Below, piece after piece: positions 1 to 6,786 of a stretch of 9,746 nucleotides of DNA. Both the position numbers and the translations under genes were made by a program. The DNA is from an uncultured Veillonella sp. (lineage in GTDB: Bacteria; Bacillota; Negativicutes; Veillonellales; Veillonellaceae), in assembly GCA_937930265.1 (NCBI GenBank), contig CALGLI010000244.1, positions 1 through 9,746 of the forward strand, written 5' to 3'. The stretch's first letter is position 1. The number at the start of each line of letters is the position of its first letter. The notes under the pieces were generated by a model. It ran no database searches, was not told the DNA's origin, and saw nothing but the letters and a program-made list of their open reading frames with translations.

Positions 1-663
1 CGCTTTTTCCATAGATTGGCGAACTTGGTTGTTAATGGAGTTTTCCATATCCGTGATTTGTAGTTCTGTATTCAATACGCCTACAACCATATTTAAGCGA
101 CGATTCACAGATAATTCTTCTAAAATACTTTGACGCACTTTCAATTGGATAGGCACAAGGAATGCAACTTGATCCGCCCATTCACTCGCATCTGAACTAC
201 CCAATACATGGTCTAGCCCTTCATCTGTATTCGGTTTGATTACTTCTACCCATTGGGCAAATTTAGATTGCAAAATGCGACGGTATGCTTCTTCTTCCAT
301 TGGATCTTCATGAATCGTTTCCAATGGTGTCACTGTTACTTCATAGAAAGGCTCCGTAGATAGAATAGCATCAATTCTAGTACGGCTTACGCCTTCCACT
401 AAAATACGAACTACTCCGCCTGGCAAGCGAAGCATTTGATTTATTTTAACAATCGTCCCAACCTTGCCTAATTCTTCCAAGGTAGGAGTTTCGATATTTT
501 CATCTTTCTGAGCAGTTACCACCAAGTATTGATCTCTATCCATAGCTGCTTTCACCGCTTGCACAGATGTAGTGCGACCAATATCTAATTGTGTTACTAC
601 TTTGGGAAATACGACCATTCCACGTAGGGGAACCATCGGTAATGTCATAGGTTTAGTTTCCAT
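1..663 (-). CDS. lon: ATP-dependent protease Lon, N-terminal part (cut by window edge)
   Basis: The reading frame is open from the ATG at 663 to position 1, giving 221 residues with no stop. Lon is a cytoplasmic AAA+ serine protease that degrades misfolded and selected regulatory proteins. The visible part is the N-terminal substrate-binding (LAN) domain: it opens with the family hallmark LPMVPLRGMVVFP (residues 8-20) and continues with the beta-rich KINQMLRLPGG and RILVEG segments. The AAA+ and Ser-Lys protease domains lie outside the window, so activity cannot be judged. The start is supported by GGGAGG at 668-673, four bases upstream. It is the last gene of the tig-clpP-clpX-lon order common in bacteria. 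A terminator-like hairpin sits about 20 bp before its start codon, so expression may depend on read-through of it. Confidence 0.93.
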   Translation of the reverse strand, partial: METKPMTLPMVPLRGMVVFPKVVTQLDIGRTTSVQAVKAAMDRDQYLVVTAQKDENIETPTLEELGKVGTIVKINQMLRLPGGVVRILVEGVSRTRIDAILSTEPFYEVTVTPLETIHEDPMEEEAYRRILQSKFAQWVEVIKPNTDEGLDHVLGSSDASEWADQVAFLVPIQLKVRQSILEELSVNRRLNMVVGVLNTELQITDMENSINNQVRQSMEKA

Positions 664-684
664 TGAACCTCCCAGTACTATATG

Positions 685-724
685 ATAAAAAGAAACCCAT
701 TCCGCCTTTGAAATGAGTTTCTTT
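685..724 (-). terminator. Intrinsic terminator or attenuator between clpX and lon
   Basis: A 13-bp stem (arms 712-724 and 689-701, one G.U pair, 10-nt loop) is followed on the minus strand by a run of T (685-691). It lies about 30 bp after the clpX stop, and its U-tract ends about 20 bp before the lon ATG. The plus strand also forms the stem but lacks a good T-run. Its shape is that of a Rho-independent terminator. Because it is so close to lon it could act as an attenuator or RNA-stabilising hairpin. Confidence 0.75.
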
Positions 725-755
725 GCCTTTACTATCTGATTGCTTCAGCGTGGAC

Positions 756-1979
756 TCATTTATTGAGTATTGGCTCTTCTTCGCCACGAACCGCTTTATC
801 TGTTACAATGCATTCTTTTACATCTTTCATAGATGGTACTTCATACATGACACGTTTCATAACTTTTTCAATAATCGCCCGTAAGCCCCGTGCTCCTGTA
901 TTGCGTTCTAAGGCTTCTTTGGCAATCTCATGGAGCGCATCTGATTCAAAGACTAATTTTACATCATCTAAGGACAGCATTTTTTCGTATTGCTTAGTCA
1001 ATGCATTTTTAGGCTCTGTCAAAATTTTAATTAGTGCCTCTTCATCAAGTGGGCTGAGCGTAACCATCACTGGCAATCGTCCGATAAATTCAGGAATTAA
1101 CCCGAATTTTTGTAAGTCTTCTGGCACAACTTCTTTCAAAATAGAGGCCACATCTTTTTCCTCTTTTTTTTGAATATCTGCACCAAAGCCTAATGTTTTT
1201 TTCGCAGTCCGCTTCGTGATCACTTTTTCCATGCCATCGAAAGCGCCACCGCATATAAACAAAATGTTAGTTGTATCAATTTGTAACATCTCTTGATTTG
1301 GATGTTTTCTGCCTCCTTGCGGTGGTACAGATGCAACTGTTCCTTCAAGGATTTTAAGTAATGCTTGTTGCACACCTTCCCCTGATACATCGCGTGTAAT
1401 TGACGGATTCTCCGATTTACGCGCAATTTTGTCGATTTCATCAATGTAGATGATACCTCGTTCAGCTAGTTCTATATCATGACCAGCAGCTTGGATTAGT
1501 TTGAGAAGAATGTTTTCTACATCTTCCCCAACATAGCCTGCCTCTGTCAAGCTAGTAGCATCTGCCATGGCAAAGGGTACTTGTAGCATTTTTGCCAATG
1601 TTTGAGCCAATAATGTTTTACCACTACCTGTAGGACCAATGAATAATACATTGGACTTTTGTAGTTCTACATCATCGATGACATTGTCATGTTGCAAACG
1701 TTTGTAATGATTATATACGGCTACAGACAAGGAAACTTTAGCGTCATCTTGACCAATGACATATTGATCAAGATGCGCTTTGATTTCTTTTGGAGTCGGG
1801 ATATCCTTTAAATCAAACGTTTCTGGTAGTTCTTCAATTTTGTCTTCCTCAATAATATGCTGGCAAACATCAATACATTCGTTACAAATGAACACATTAG
1901 GACCTGCTATCAATCGTTCGACTTCTGTTTCTGCTCTACCGCAAAAATTACAACGTCTTTCTTTATCGTCTTTATTCAA
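756..1979 (-). CDS. clpX: ATP-dependent Clp protease ATP-binding subunit ClpX
   Basis: ClpX is the hexameric AAA+ unfoldase that recognises substrates, unfolds them with ATP and threads them into ClpP. The 407 residues match the usual length. In order: a zinc-binding domain with Cys10, Cys13, Cys32 and Cys35; Walker A GPTGSGKT (115-122); the pore loop GYVG (148-151); Walker B IIYIDE (176-181); the RKH loop (224-226); the LGF tripeptide that docks on ClpP (263-265); the arginine finger in GRLP (Arg301); and sensor 2 GAR (362-364). The start is a TTG codon (1979-1977), supported by AAGGAG at 1988-1993, eight bases upstream. No ATG lies close by. The SD overlaps the clpP stop codon and the gap is 12 bp, so the two genes are cotranscribed and probably translationally coupled. 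All key residues are present. Confidence 0.98.
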   Translation of the reverse strand: MNKDDKERRCNFCGRAETEVERLIAGPNVFICNECIDVCQHIIEEDKIEELPETFDLKDIPTPKEIKAHLDQYVIGQDDAKVSLSVAVYNHYKRLQHDNVIDDVELQKSNVLFIGPTGSGKTLLAQTLAKMLQVPFAMADATSLTEAGYVGEDVENILLKLIQAAGHDIELAERGIIYIDEIDKIARKSENPSITRDVSGEGVQQALLKILEGTVASVPPQGGRKHPNQEMLQIDTTNILFICGGAFDGMEKVITKRTAKKTLGFGADIQKKEEKDVASILKEVVPEDLQKFGLIPEFIGRLPVMVTLSPLDEEALIKILTEPKNALTKQYEKMLSLDDVKLVFESDALHEIAKEALERNTGARGLRAIIEKVMKRVMYEVPSMKDVKECIVTDKAVRGEEEPILNK

Positions 1980-1991
1980 ACCCCTGTCTCC

Positions 1992-2591
1992 TTATTTTTC
2001 TGTTGAAGATGGACGTGTTAACACCTCATCAATCAAACCATATGCTTTTGCATCTTCTGCAGACATGAAATTATCACGATCCGTATCTTGTGCAATCACT
2101 TCTATTGGCTGACCTGTATGATGGGCTAAAACACCATTCAATTCTTCTCGCAACCGTAATATTTCACGAGCATGAATTTCAATTTCAGATGCTTGTCCTT
2201 GGACACCACCTAATGGTTGGTGAATCATAATGCGAGAATGTGGTAACGCATAGCGCTTACCTGGTGCCCCCGCTGTGAGCAACAAGGACCCCATACTAGC
2301 CGCTGAGCCTACACATATGGTAGATACATCAGGTTTAATGTATTGCATGGTATCATAAATCGCCATACCTGCAGTTACTACTCCACCAGGGCTATTAATA
2401 TATAAGTGAATATCTTTGTCAGGATCTTCAGATTCTAAAAATAGTAATTGAGCTACGATACTATTAGCTACCGTATCATCAATTGGACCACTCAATAGAA
2501 TAATTCGATCTTTTAATAGACGAGAATAAATATCGTAGGAGCGCTCACCACGACCAGTTTGCTCTACCACGATTGGCACATACATAGACAT
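1992..2591 (-). CDS. clpP: ATP-dependent Clp protease proteolytic subunit ClpP
   Basis: ClpP is the tetradecameric serine peptidase barrel that degrades chains delivered by ClpX or other Clp ATPases. The 199 residues fit the family. The catalytic triad is visible: Ser99 in GSAASMG, His124 in IMIHQP and Asp173 in DRDNF. The N-terminal MSMYVPIVVEQTGRGERSYDIYSRLLKDRI is the usual axial-loop and hydrophobic-patch region. The first ATG (2591) has AGAGGTG four to six bases upstream. A second ATG two codons later is possible but less well placed. The gene sits 34 bp after tig and 12 bp before clpX. No CtsR or CIRCE heat-shock operator was seen upstream in this stretch. Confidence 0.98.
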   Translation of the reverse strand: MSMYVPIVVEQTGRGERSYDIYSRLLKDRIILLSGPIDDTVANSIVAQLLFLESEDPDKDIHLYINSPGGVVTAGMAIYDTMQYIKPDVSTICVGSAASMGSLLLTAGAPGKRYALPHSRIMIHQPLGGVQGQASEIEIHAREILRLREELNGVLAHHTGQPIEVIAQDTDRDNFMSAEDAKAYGLIDEVLTRPSSTEK

Positions 2592-2625
2592 CTAACACCT
2601 CTTATACATGTACCTGTATTAGCAA

Positions 2626-3954
2626 TTATTCAGCTTTCTCAGCACCTTTAGCATTCTCAATAATGAAACGAGCTGCTTTTTTGCGTGCTACGGAACTTGC
2701 TAACATAGATACACGACCTTCTTTTACAATGATATCGTATACTTCTTTAGGATCAGCACCGAATTGTTGGGACATAGCAAAGATTTCATAGTTCATATCT
2801 TCTGGAGTTACTTGAACATTTTCTGCTTTCGCAATTTCATCTAATACTAAGTCAGCGCGAACGTTTTCAGCAGCTGCCGCTTTATTTTCTTCACGTAATT
2901 CTTCAATCGTTTTGTTGGAGAATTTTAAGTAGTCTTCTAATTTCAAACCACGACCTTCAAGATTCATTGCTAATTCTTGAACCATTTGTTCAGCACGGTC
3001 TTCAATCATGATTTCAGGGATATCTACTGTGGCATTTTTAACAGCTAATTCCACTAAACCTGCATTGTATGTGTCGATAGCACGACGTGCTGCATCATCT
3101 TCCATACGTTTGCGAAGATCTGCTACGAATTCTTCTGCAGTATTGTAAGATGGTTCAGTTTTACCTTGACCTACAGATACGGAACGCACGAATTCATCAG
3201 TGATTTCTGGTAATTCTTTACGTTTAATATCATGGATATGGCATTCAAATTTTGCTTCTTTACCCGCCAATTCTTTTACGAAATAGTCTTCTGGGAAGGA
3301 TACAGTTACAGTTACATCTTCACCAGCTTTGTGACCGATTAACTGTTCTTCGAAACCAGGGATAAAGCTGCCAGAACCGATTTGTAATGGGTAGGATTTA
3401 CCTTCGCCACCATCAAATGCTTCGCCATCGATGAAACCTTTGAAATCGATTGTTGCAAAGTCATCATTTTGCACAGTAGCGTCTTCTGGAGCTGCTACCA
3501 TTTTAGCTTGTTGGCTACGAATATTGTTTAATTGTTCTTCTACTTGTTCGTCAGTGATTGTAGCATCTTGTTTTTCTACTTCTAAGCCTTTGTAGTCACC
3601 TAATGTAACTTCTGGTTGTTTTACTACTGTTGCTTTGAAGATTAAGTCTTTACCTTCTTCAAATTGTTCACGTTCGATTTCTGGATTGCTAACAGGAACG
3701 ATTTCGTTTTCACGAAGTGCTTCTGTGTAAGCACGTCCTGCTAATAATTCAAAGGCCTCTTCAGCGATAGCTTCTTTACCATAGTTCATTTCCAAAATTT
3801 TACGAGGTGCTTTACCTTTACGGAAGCCTGGAATGTTAACTTGGCCAGCGATGCGTTTTACAGCTTGTGCAAAACCTTTTTTCACATCTTCCGCTGGAAT
3901 TTCGATTGTAATAGATACCTTATGCTGATCAACAGCAGTTACAGTTGCTTTCAT
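2626..3954 (-). CDS. tig: Trigger factor, ribosome-associated chaperone
   Basis: Trigger factor binds ribosomal protein L23 at the exit tunnel, shields nascent chains and has peptidyl-prolyl isomerase activity. The 442 residues match the family length. The N-terminal domain holds the ribosome-binding signature GFRKGKAP (43-50). An FKBP-type domain spans about 165-245 (FIDGEAFDGGEG, then GSGSFIPGFEEQLIG), followed by the helical C-terminal arms from about 250 onward, rich in Lys and Glu. The C-terminus ends in AKGAEKAE. The start ATG at 3954 has a full AAGGAGG (3965-3971) ten bases upstream. It is the first gene of the tig-clpP-clpX cluster and has its own promoter-like sequences in the gap before it. 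Confidence 0.97.
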   Translation of the reverse strand: MKATVTAVDQHKVSITIEIPAEDVKKGFAQAVKRIAGQVNIPGFRKGKAPRKILEMNYGKEAIAEEAFELLAGRAYTEALRENEIVPVSNPEIEREQFEEGKDLIFKATVVKQPEVTLGDYKGLEVEKQDATITDEQVEEQLNNIRSQQAKMVAAPEDATVQNDDFATIDFKGFIDGEAFDGGEGKSYPLQIGSGSFIPGFEEQLIGHKAGEDVTVTVSFPEDYFVKELAGKEAKFECHIHDIKRKELPEITDEFVRSVSVGQGKTEPSYNTAEEFVADLRKRMEDDAARRAIDTYNAGLVELAVKNATVDIPEIMIEDRAEQMVQELAMNLEGRGLKLEDYLKFSNKTIEELREENKAAAAENVRADLVLDEIAKAENVQVTPEDMNYEIFAMSQQFGADPKEVYDIIVKEGRVSMLASSVARKKAARFIIENAKGAEKAE

Positions 3955-3989
3955 GAAACTATTTCCTCCTTAGGGTATACTGCACCCAA

Positions 3990-4045
3990 ATTATAAGTTT
4001 TAATATTGCATTCTTAATATTATCATAAAGTTGTCAATCGTGCAA
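3990..4045 (-). promoter_or_regulatory. Promoter-like boxes upstream of tig-clpP-clpX
   Basis: In the gap upstream of tig, the minus strand has TTGCAC (4045-4040), a 17-bp spacer and TAATAT (4022-4017). A consensus TTGACA (4037-4032) lies inside that spacer but has no -10 at normal distance. Further down is a consensus TATAAT (3995-3990) with only a weak -35 (TTAAGA). A short GGGT...ACCC inverted repeat (3972-3986) lies between this -10 and the SD. One of these probably drives tig, but which one cannot be decided by eye. Confidence 0.5.
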
Positions 4046-4053
4046 TTATTTCC

Positions 4054-4515
4054 CTATTTGTCTTGTTCTTCTGCGATAAGTTTCATGATATCATGACGAC
4101 TTACCATGCCAATCAAATGATACGCATCATCAACAACTGGCAAGTTTTTCAAATGTTTTTCCACCATAGCCCCTACCGTCGCTTCTACCTCTGCATCTGC
4201 ATAGGCAGTAATTACTTCTGTAGTCATAATTTCTTCTACATGGGTAGCCATTAATTTTTTGAATTGTCCATCGTATTCACCGATGCCACCATAGTAAATA
4301 TTAGCACCTAAAATATTGATGTAATGTGGCGCATGAGGACGTACTTTTTTATACAATAAGTCCCCTTCCGATACGATGCCGATTAGTTTATTATCTGCAT
4401 CTACTACAGCAATGGCTGTTAAATTGTGTTTCACCATCAATTTAGCTACATTTGTAATTTGTTCATCTTTACCAACAGTAATTGGATATTTGTTCATAAT
4501 TTCTTGTAATGTCAT
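4054..4515 (-). CDS. Two-CBS-domain protein
   Basis: This is a small cytoplasmic protein of 153 residues made of a pair of CBS domains (Bateman module), which in other proteins bind AMP, ATP or S-adenosyl nucleotides and act as energy or ligand sensors. CBS1 covers about 6-56 (IMNKYPITVGKDEQ, then LIGIVSEGDLL) and CBS2 about 95-150 (IMTTEVITAYADAEV, then LIGMVSRHDIMKLI). The linker of about 36 residues contains ANIYYGGIGEYDGQF, a layout seen in many stand-alone bacterial CBS proteins. No catalytic domain is attached, so its partner and ligand are unknown. The ATG at 4515 has TAGGAGG (4524-4530) eight bases upstream, and this SD contains the stop codon of the preceding gene, which points to translational coupling with the tail-anchored coiled-coil protein. 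Confidence 0.92.
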   Translation of the reverse strand: MTLQEIMNKYPITVGKDEQITNVAKLMVKHNLTAIAVVDADNKLIGIVSEGDLLYKKVRPHAPHYINILGANIYYGGIGEYDGQFKKLMATHVEEIMTTEVITAYADAEVEATVGAMVEKHLKNLPVVDDAYHLIGMVSRHDIMKLIAEEQDK

Positions 4516-4527
4516 GGTCGGTTCCTC

Positions 4528-5427
4528 CTATTTCATATATACATACGCAGTAAAGATAGCTATTACTATCGCTGTTACAACCAAAATTGCTGTTAAACTT
4601 TTGCGGTTACCACCATCGCCACCTTCTTCGGTACCAATGTGGTTGCCCTCTTCATCATAATTGTGACGGTATTGCCCTTCAAGATCCGTATAATCTGTTA
4701 CGTCTTCTACGGTTTCTTGTTGTCGCAATTCTTGCAACCGTTTTCTACGTTCCTCCACATCATTGGCTACAGAGTGGACTTGCACTTTCATCACATCTTC
4801 TCGTAACCCTTCGAGACGCGGCACCATTATTTGCAATCGTTCTACCAATGCCTTATTAATTTCTACGCAGGAACTCAATGCAGTTTGATGCAAGAATAAA
4901 ATTTGCACCGTTTCTTCTTCCGATACACCTGGTGCCCCTTCTACCACTGATTTCGCAAGTTCTGTTTCTTTCGCAAGCATATCCACCACTGTAGAAATAT
5001 AATAATCTACACGGTCAAAAATTGTATTCAATTCTACGTTTTGTTCTAATAATTCGTGTTTACGATGGAATAAATAAGCTGGATTACCACCAGAAGTTTC
5101 CATTTGTTGAATCATATTCGCCATCTCTACAGAGGTATCCAATACGGTACAAATTGTATTTGTTACATTCTCATATTCTCGTATACCATCGAGGACCATA
5201 TGACGACGTTCTTCTAATATGTTAGATATTCCCTTTTCTTCTAATTCGACAAAGAGAGTGTCATATCCTTGTACCAATGTTTGTATTTCTCTCTGAATAG
5301 CAAGAATATCTTCTTTTCCCTCTGTTAACTCTGTTGTATAACGCCCCACAAATTCTGGCTCCTCTAAAGGTAATTCTTGCACATCTGCCGACACATAGGT
5401 AATTCCTTTTTTAATTGCACTTGCCAT
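4528..5427 (-). CDS. Tail-anchored coiled-coil protein, unknown function
   Basis: I do not recognise this family. From the ATG at 5427 it has 299 residues, no signal peptide, and a long charged helical body (about 30-240) with heptad-like Leu/Glu/Lys patterns. Examples are the stretches around 40-75 and 198-238, the latter ending in ERRKRLQELRQQ. A low-complexity acidic and glycine-rich linker follows (about 239-276). A single hydrophobic segment (278-297, SLTAILVVTAIVIAIFTAYV) sits almost at the C-terminus with only two residues after it. The predicted topology is therefore a cytoplasmic coil anchored by its tail in the inner membrane. The start is set by AAAGGAG (5434-5440), six bases before ATG. 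An in-frame TTG at 5448 would overlap rlmH and lacks an SD. It lies 14 bp after rlmH and is coupled to the CBS gene, so a joint role with that protein is plausible but unproven. Confidence 0.85.
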   Translation of the reverse strand: MASAIKKGITYVSADVQELPLEEPEFVGRYTTELTEGKEDILAIQREIQTLVQGYDTLFVELEEKGISNILEERRHMVLDGIREYENVTNTICTVLDTSVEMANMIQQMETSGGNPAYLFHRKHELLEQNVELNTIFDRVDYYISTVVDMLAKETELAKSVVEGAPGVSEEETVQILFLHQTALSSCVEINKALVERLQIMVPRLEGLREDVMKVQVHSVANDVEERRKRLQELRQQETVEDVTDYTDLEGQYRHNYDEEGNHIGTEEGGDGGNRKSLTAILVVTAIVIAIFTAYVYMK

Positions 5428-5441
5428 GCATATCTCCTTTC

Positions 5442-5921
5442 CTACCAATGATATGGTTCATTTCGATTAATTTTACAAGCTCTATATAATTGTTCTACTA
5501 GCACAAGGCGCACCATTTGATGGGTGAAAGTCATGGGGCTGATGGACAATTTCCACTGTGCCCGCTGTCTCAGTTCTTCGGACACCCCAAAAGCGCCACC
5601 AATGAAGAACACCATCTCACTATGACCTTGCACTTCTAATTCACTAATCCGTTTTGCCAAGTCCTCGGAACTCATCTGTTTCCCGTAGACATCGAGAAGC
5701 ACTACAAAGGATTGGGGGGTGCAATATTTCAACAACCGTTGCCCTTCATCATAAAGTGCTTTCTGCTTATCTGATGGGCTCGGTTTATCCCCTAATTTAC
5801 TTTCCGACAGTTCTGTAATCGTCACACCCCCATAGGGTTGCAATCGCTTTACAAATTCCGCTACCCCTTCTCGTAAATAGGGCTCTTTTAACTTTCCTAT
5901 ACAATAGATAGAAAATTTCAT
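5442..5921 (-). CDS. rlmH: 23S rRNA (pseudouridine1915-N3)-methyltransferase RlmH
   Basis: RlmH is a SPOUT-class, SAM-dependent methyltransferase that converts pseudouridine 1915 in helix 69 of 23S rRNA to m3-pseudouridine on assembled ribosomes. The 159 residues are the family length. Typical motifs are MKFSIYCIGKLKEPY at the N-terminus, LLDVYGKQMSSEDLA (75-89), the SAM-knot segment FFIGGAFGVSEEL (105-117), and THQMVRLVLVEQLYRA (133-148). The C-terminus is NEPYHW, matching the usual ending in PYH plus one residue. The ATG at 5921 has TTAGGAG (5932-5938) ten bases upstream. Its neighbour walJ is a common partner of rlmH in Firmicutes. Here the two-component walRK genes usually found with them are absent from view. 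Confidence 0.97.
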   Translation of the reverse strand: MKFSIYCIGKLKEPYLREGVAEFVKRLQPYGGVTITELSESKLGDKPSPSDKQKALYDEGQRLLKYCTPQSFVVLLDVYGKQMSSEDLAKRISELEVQGHSEMVFFIGGAFGVSEELRQRAQWKLSISPMTFTHQMVRLVLVEQLYRACKINRNEPYHW

Positions 5922-5950
5922 ACTATACTATCTCCTAAGACGTTCACTAT

Positions 5951-5965
5951 ATGCCACGGTGGCAC
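5951..5965. repeat. Short GC-rich inverted repeat between walJ and rlmH
   Basis: TGCCA-CGG-TGGCA (5952-5964) is a perfect inverted repeat able to form a 5-bp hairpin. On the minus strand it is flanked by two copies of ATAGTG. It lies in the 52-bp gap between walJ and rlmH. There is no T-run after it, so it is not an intrinsic terminator. It may be a processing or mRNA-stability hairpin, or chance. Confidence 0.4.
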
Positions 5966-5973
5966 TATGGATA

Positions 5974-6780
5974 TTACCGACTACCACCAATGGACGTATA
6001 TTCCTTCGGATCTCCATGTTGGGCAGTAAACCCTAGTTCCCCTCGTTCCTCGCACCATGCCAACAGGCGATTCGATAATTGGTCTACTAGATGGAGCGAA
6101 TTATTTTGCTCCGATCGATGGGCAAAGACCACTTCCATATCCTTAGGCCGTCTCAAGGCTGACAACACTTTCATCGCCGTCACATTCGACAAATGACCTG
6201 CATTACTCTTGACCCGCCGTTTTAAATCTGGCGAGTATGGTCCATATAACAACATATGCTCATCATAGTTGGCTTCTAAGACCAATAAATCTGTATCATG
6301 TAAATGCTCTAGCATCTCTTTAGATACCATACCTGTGTCCGTCAATAGAGCCGCCTTTGTGTGTCCTTTATAACAAGTAATCCCTATGGGATCCACCGCA
6401 TCATGGCTCGTAGAAAATGGTTGCAACACCATATCTCCTATAGTTACCTCTTTCGTCCCTAACGTTTGAAAGCACTCCGCAGATAGGCTAAATTTATCCA
6501 TAAGGCGCCGTGCTGTATTAGGTCTTGTAATAATCGGCAACCCCATTTGCTTAATCATTTGCGGAACCCCCGCAATATGGTCCGAATGTTCATGGGTAAT
6601 GACGATGCCTTCCACCATATGTTTCGGTATTTCTAAATCCTGCAAAGCCTTGGTAATCCTACGACAACTAATGCCTGCATCGATAATCACTGCACTGTGA
6701 GAACTGCGTATGATGGTGCAATTCCCTTTACTACCGCTAGCTACGACATGAACTTCTAATTCTTTTTCTTGCAATGTCAT
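5974..6780 (-). CDS. walJ: WalJ/YycJ-type metallo-beta-lactamase-fold hydrolase
   Basis: This is a cytoplasmic metallo-beta-lactamase-fold protein of 268 residues. The N-terminal VHVVASGSKGNCTII (10-24) is the hallmark of the YycJ/WalJ group. Metal ligands visible are HEHSDH (63-68), His126 in STSHD, Asp148 in LLTDTG, His196 in NAGHLSN and His221 in FAHRSEQNN, so the active site appears complete. WalJ in bacilli has been linked to coordination of DNA replication with cell division, and the fold suggests a nuclease. The substrate here is not visible. The start is slightly uncertain: TAGGAG (6784-6789) is only three bases from the ATG, while a TTG two codons downstream would have ideal spacing. 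The SD includes the stop codon of the upstream RuBisCO-like gene, a sign of translational coupling. Confidence 0.93.
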   Translation of the reverse strand: MTLQEKELEVHVVASGSKGNCTIIRSSHSAVIIDAGISCRRITKALQDLEIPKHMVEGIVITHEHSDHIAGVPQMIKQMGLPIITRPNTARRLMDKFSLSAECFQTLGTKEVTIGDMVLQPFSTSHDAVDPIGITCYKGHTKAALLTDTGMVSKEMLEHLHDTDLLVLEANYDEHMLLYGPYSPDLKRRVKSNAGHLSNVTAMKVLSALRRPKDMEVVFAHRSEQNNSLHLVDQLSNRLLAWCEERGELGFTAQHGDPKEYTSIGGSR

Positions 6781-6786
6781 TGTCTC

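Noticed and set aside
1220..1444. Short minus-strand reading frame inside clpX, and similar frames opposite clpX, clpP, the CBS gene, the coiled-coil gene, rlmH, walJ and the RuBisCO-like gene
   Set aside because: They lie within well-supported conserved genes in other frames, lack SDs and show no recognisable protein features; they are shadows.
3955..4053. CtsR or CIRCE heat-shock operator upstream of tig-clpP-clpX
   Set aside because: Neither the GGTCAAA tandem heptad nor the TTAGCACTC/GAGTGCTAA repeat is present.
5428..5448. Coiled-coil protein start at the TTG at 5448
   Set aside because: It would overlap rlmH and has no SD; its extra codons cover the SD of the ATG at 5427.
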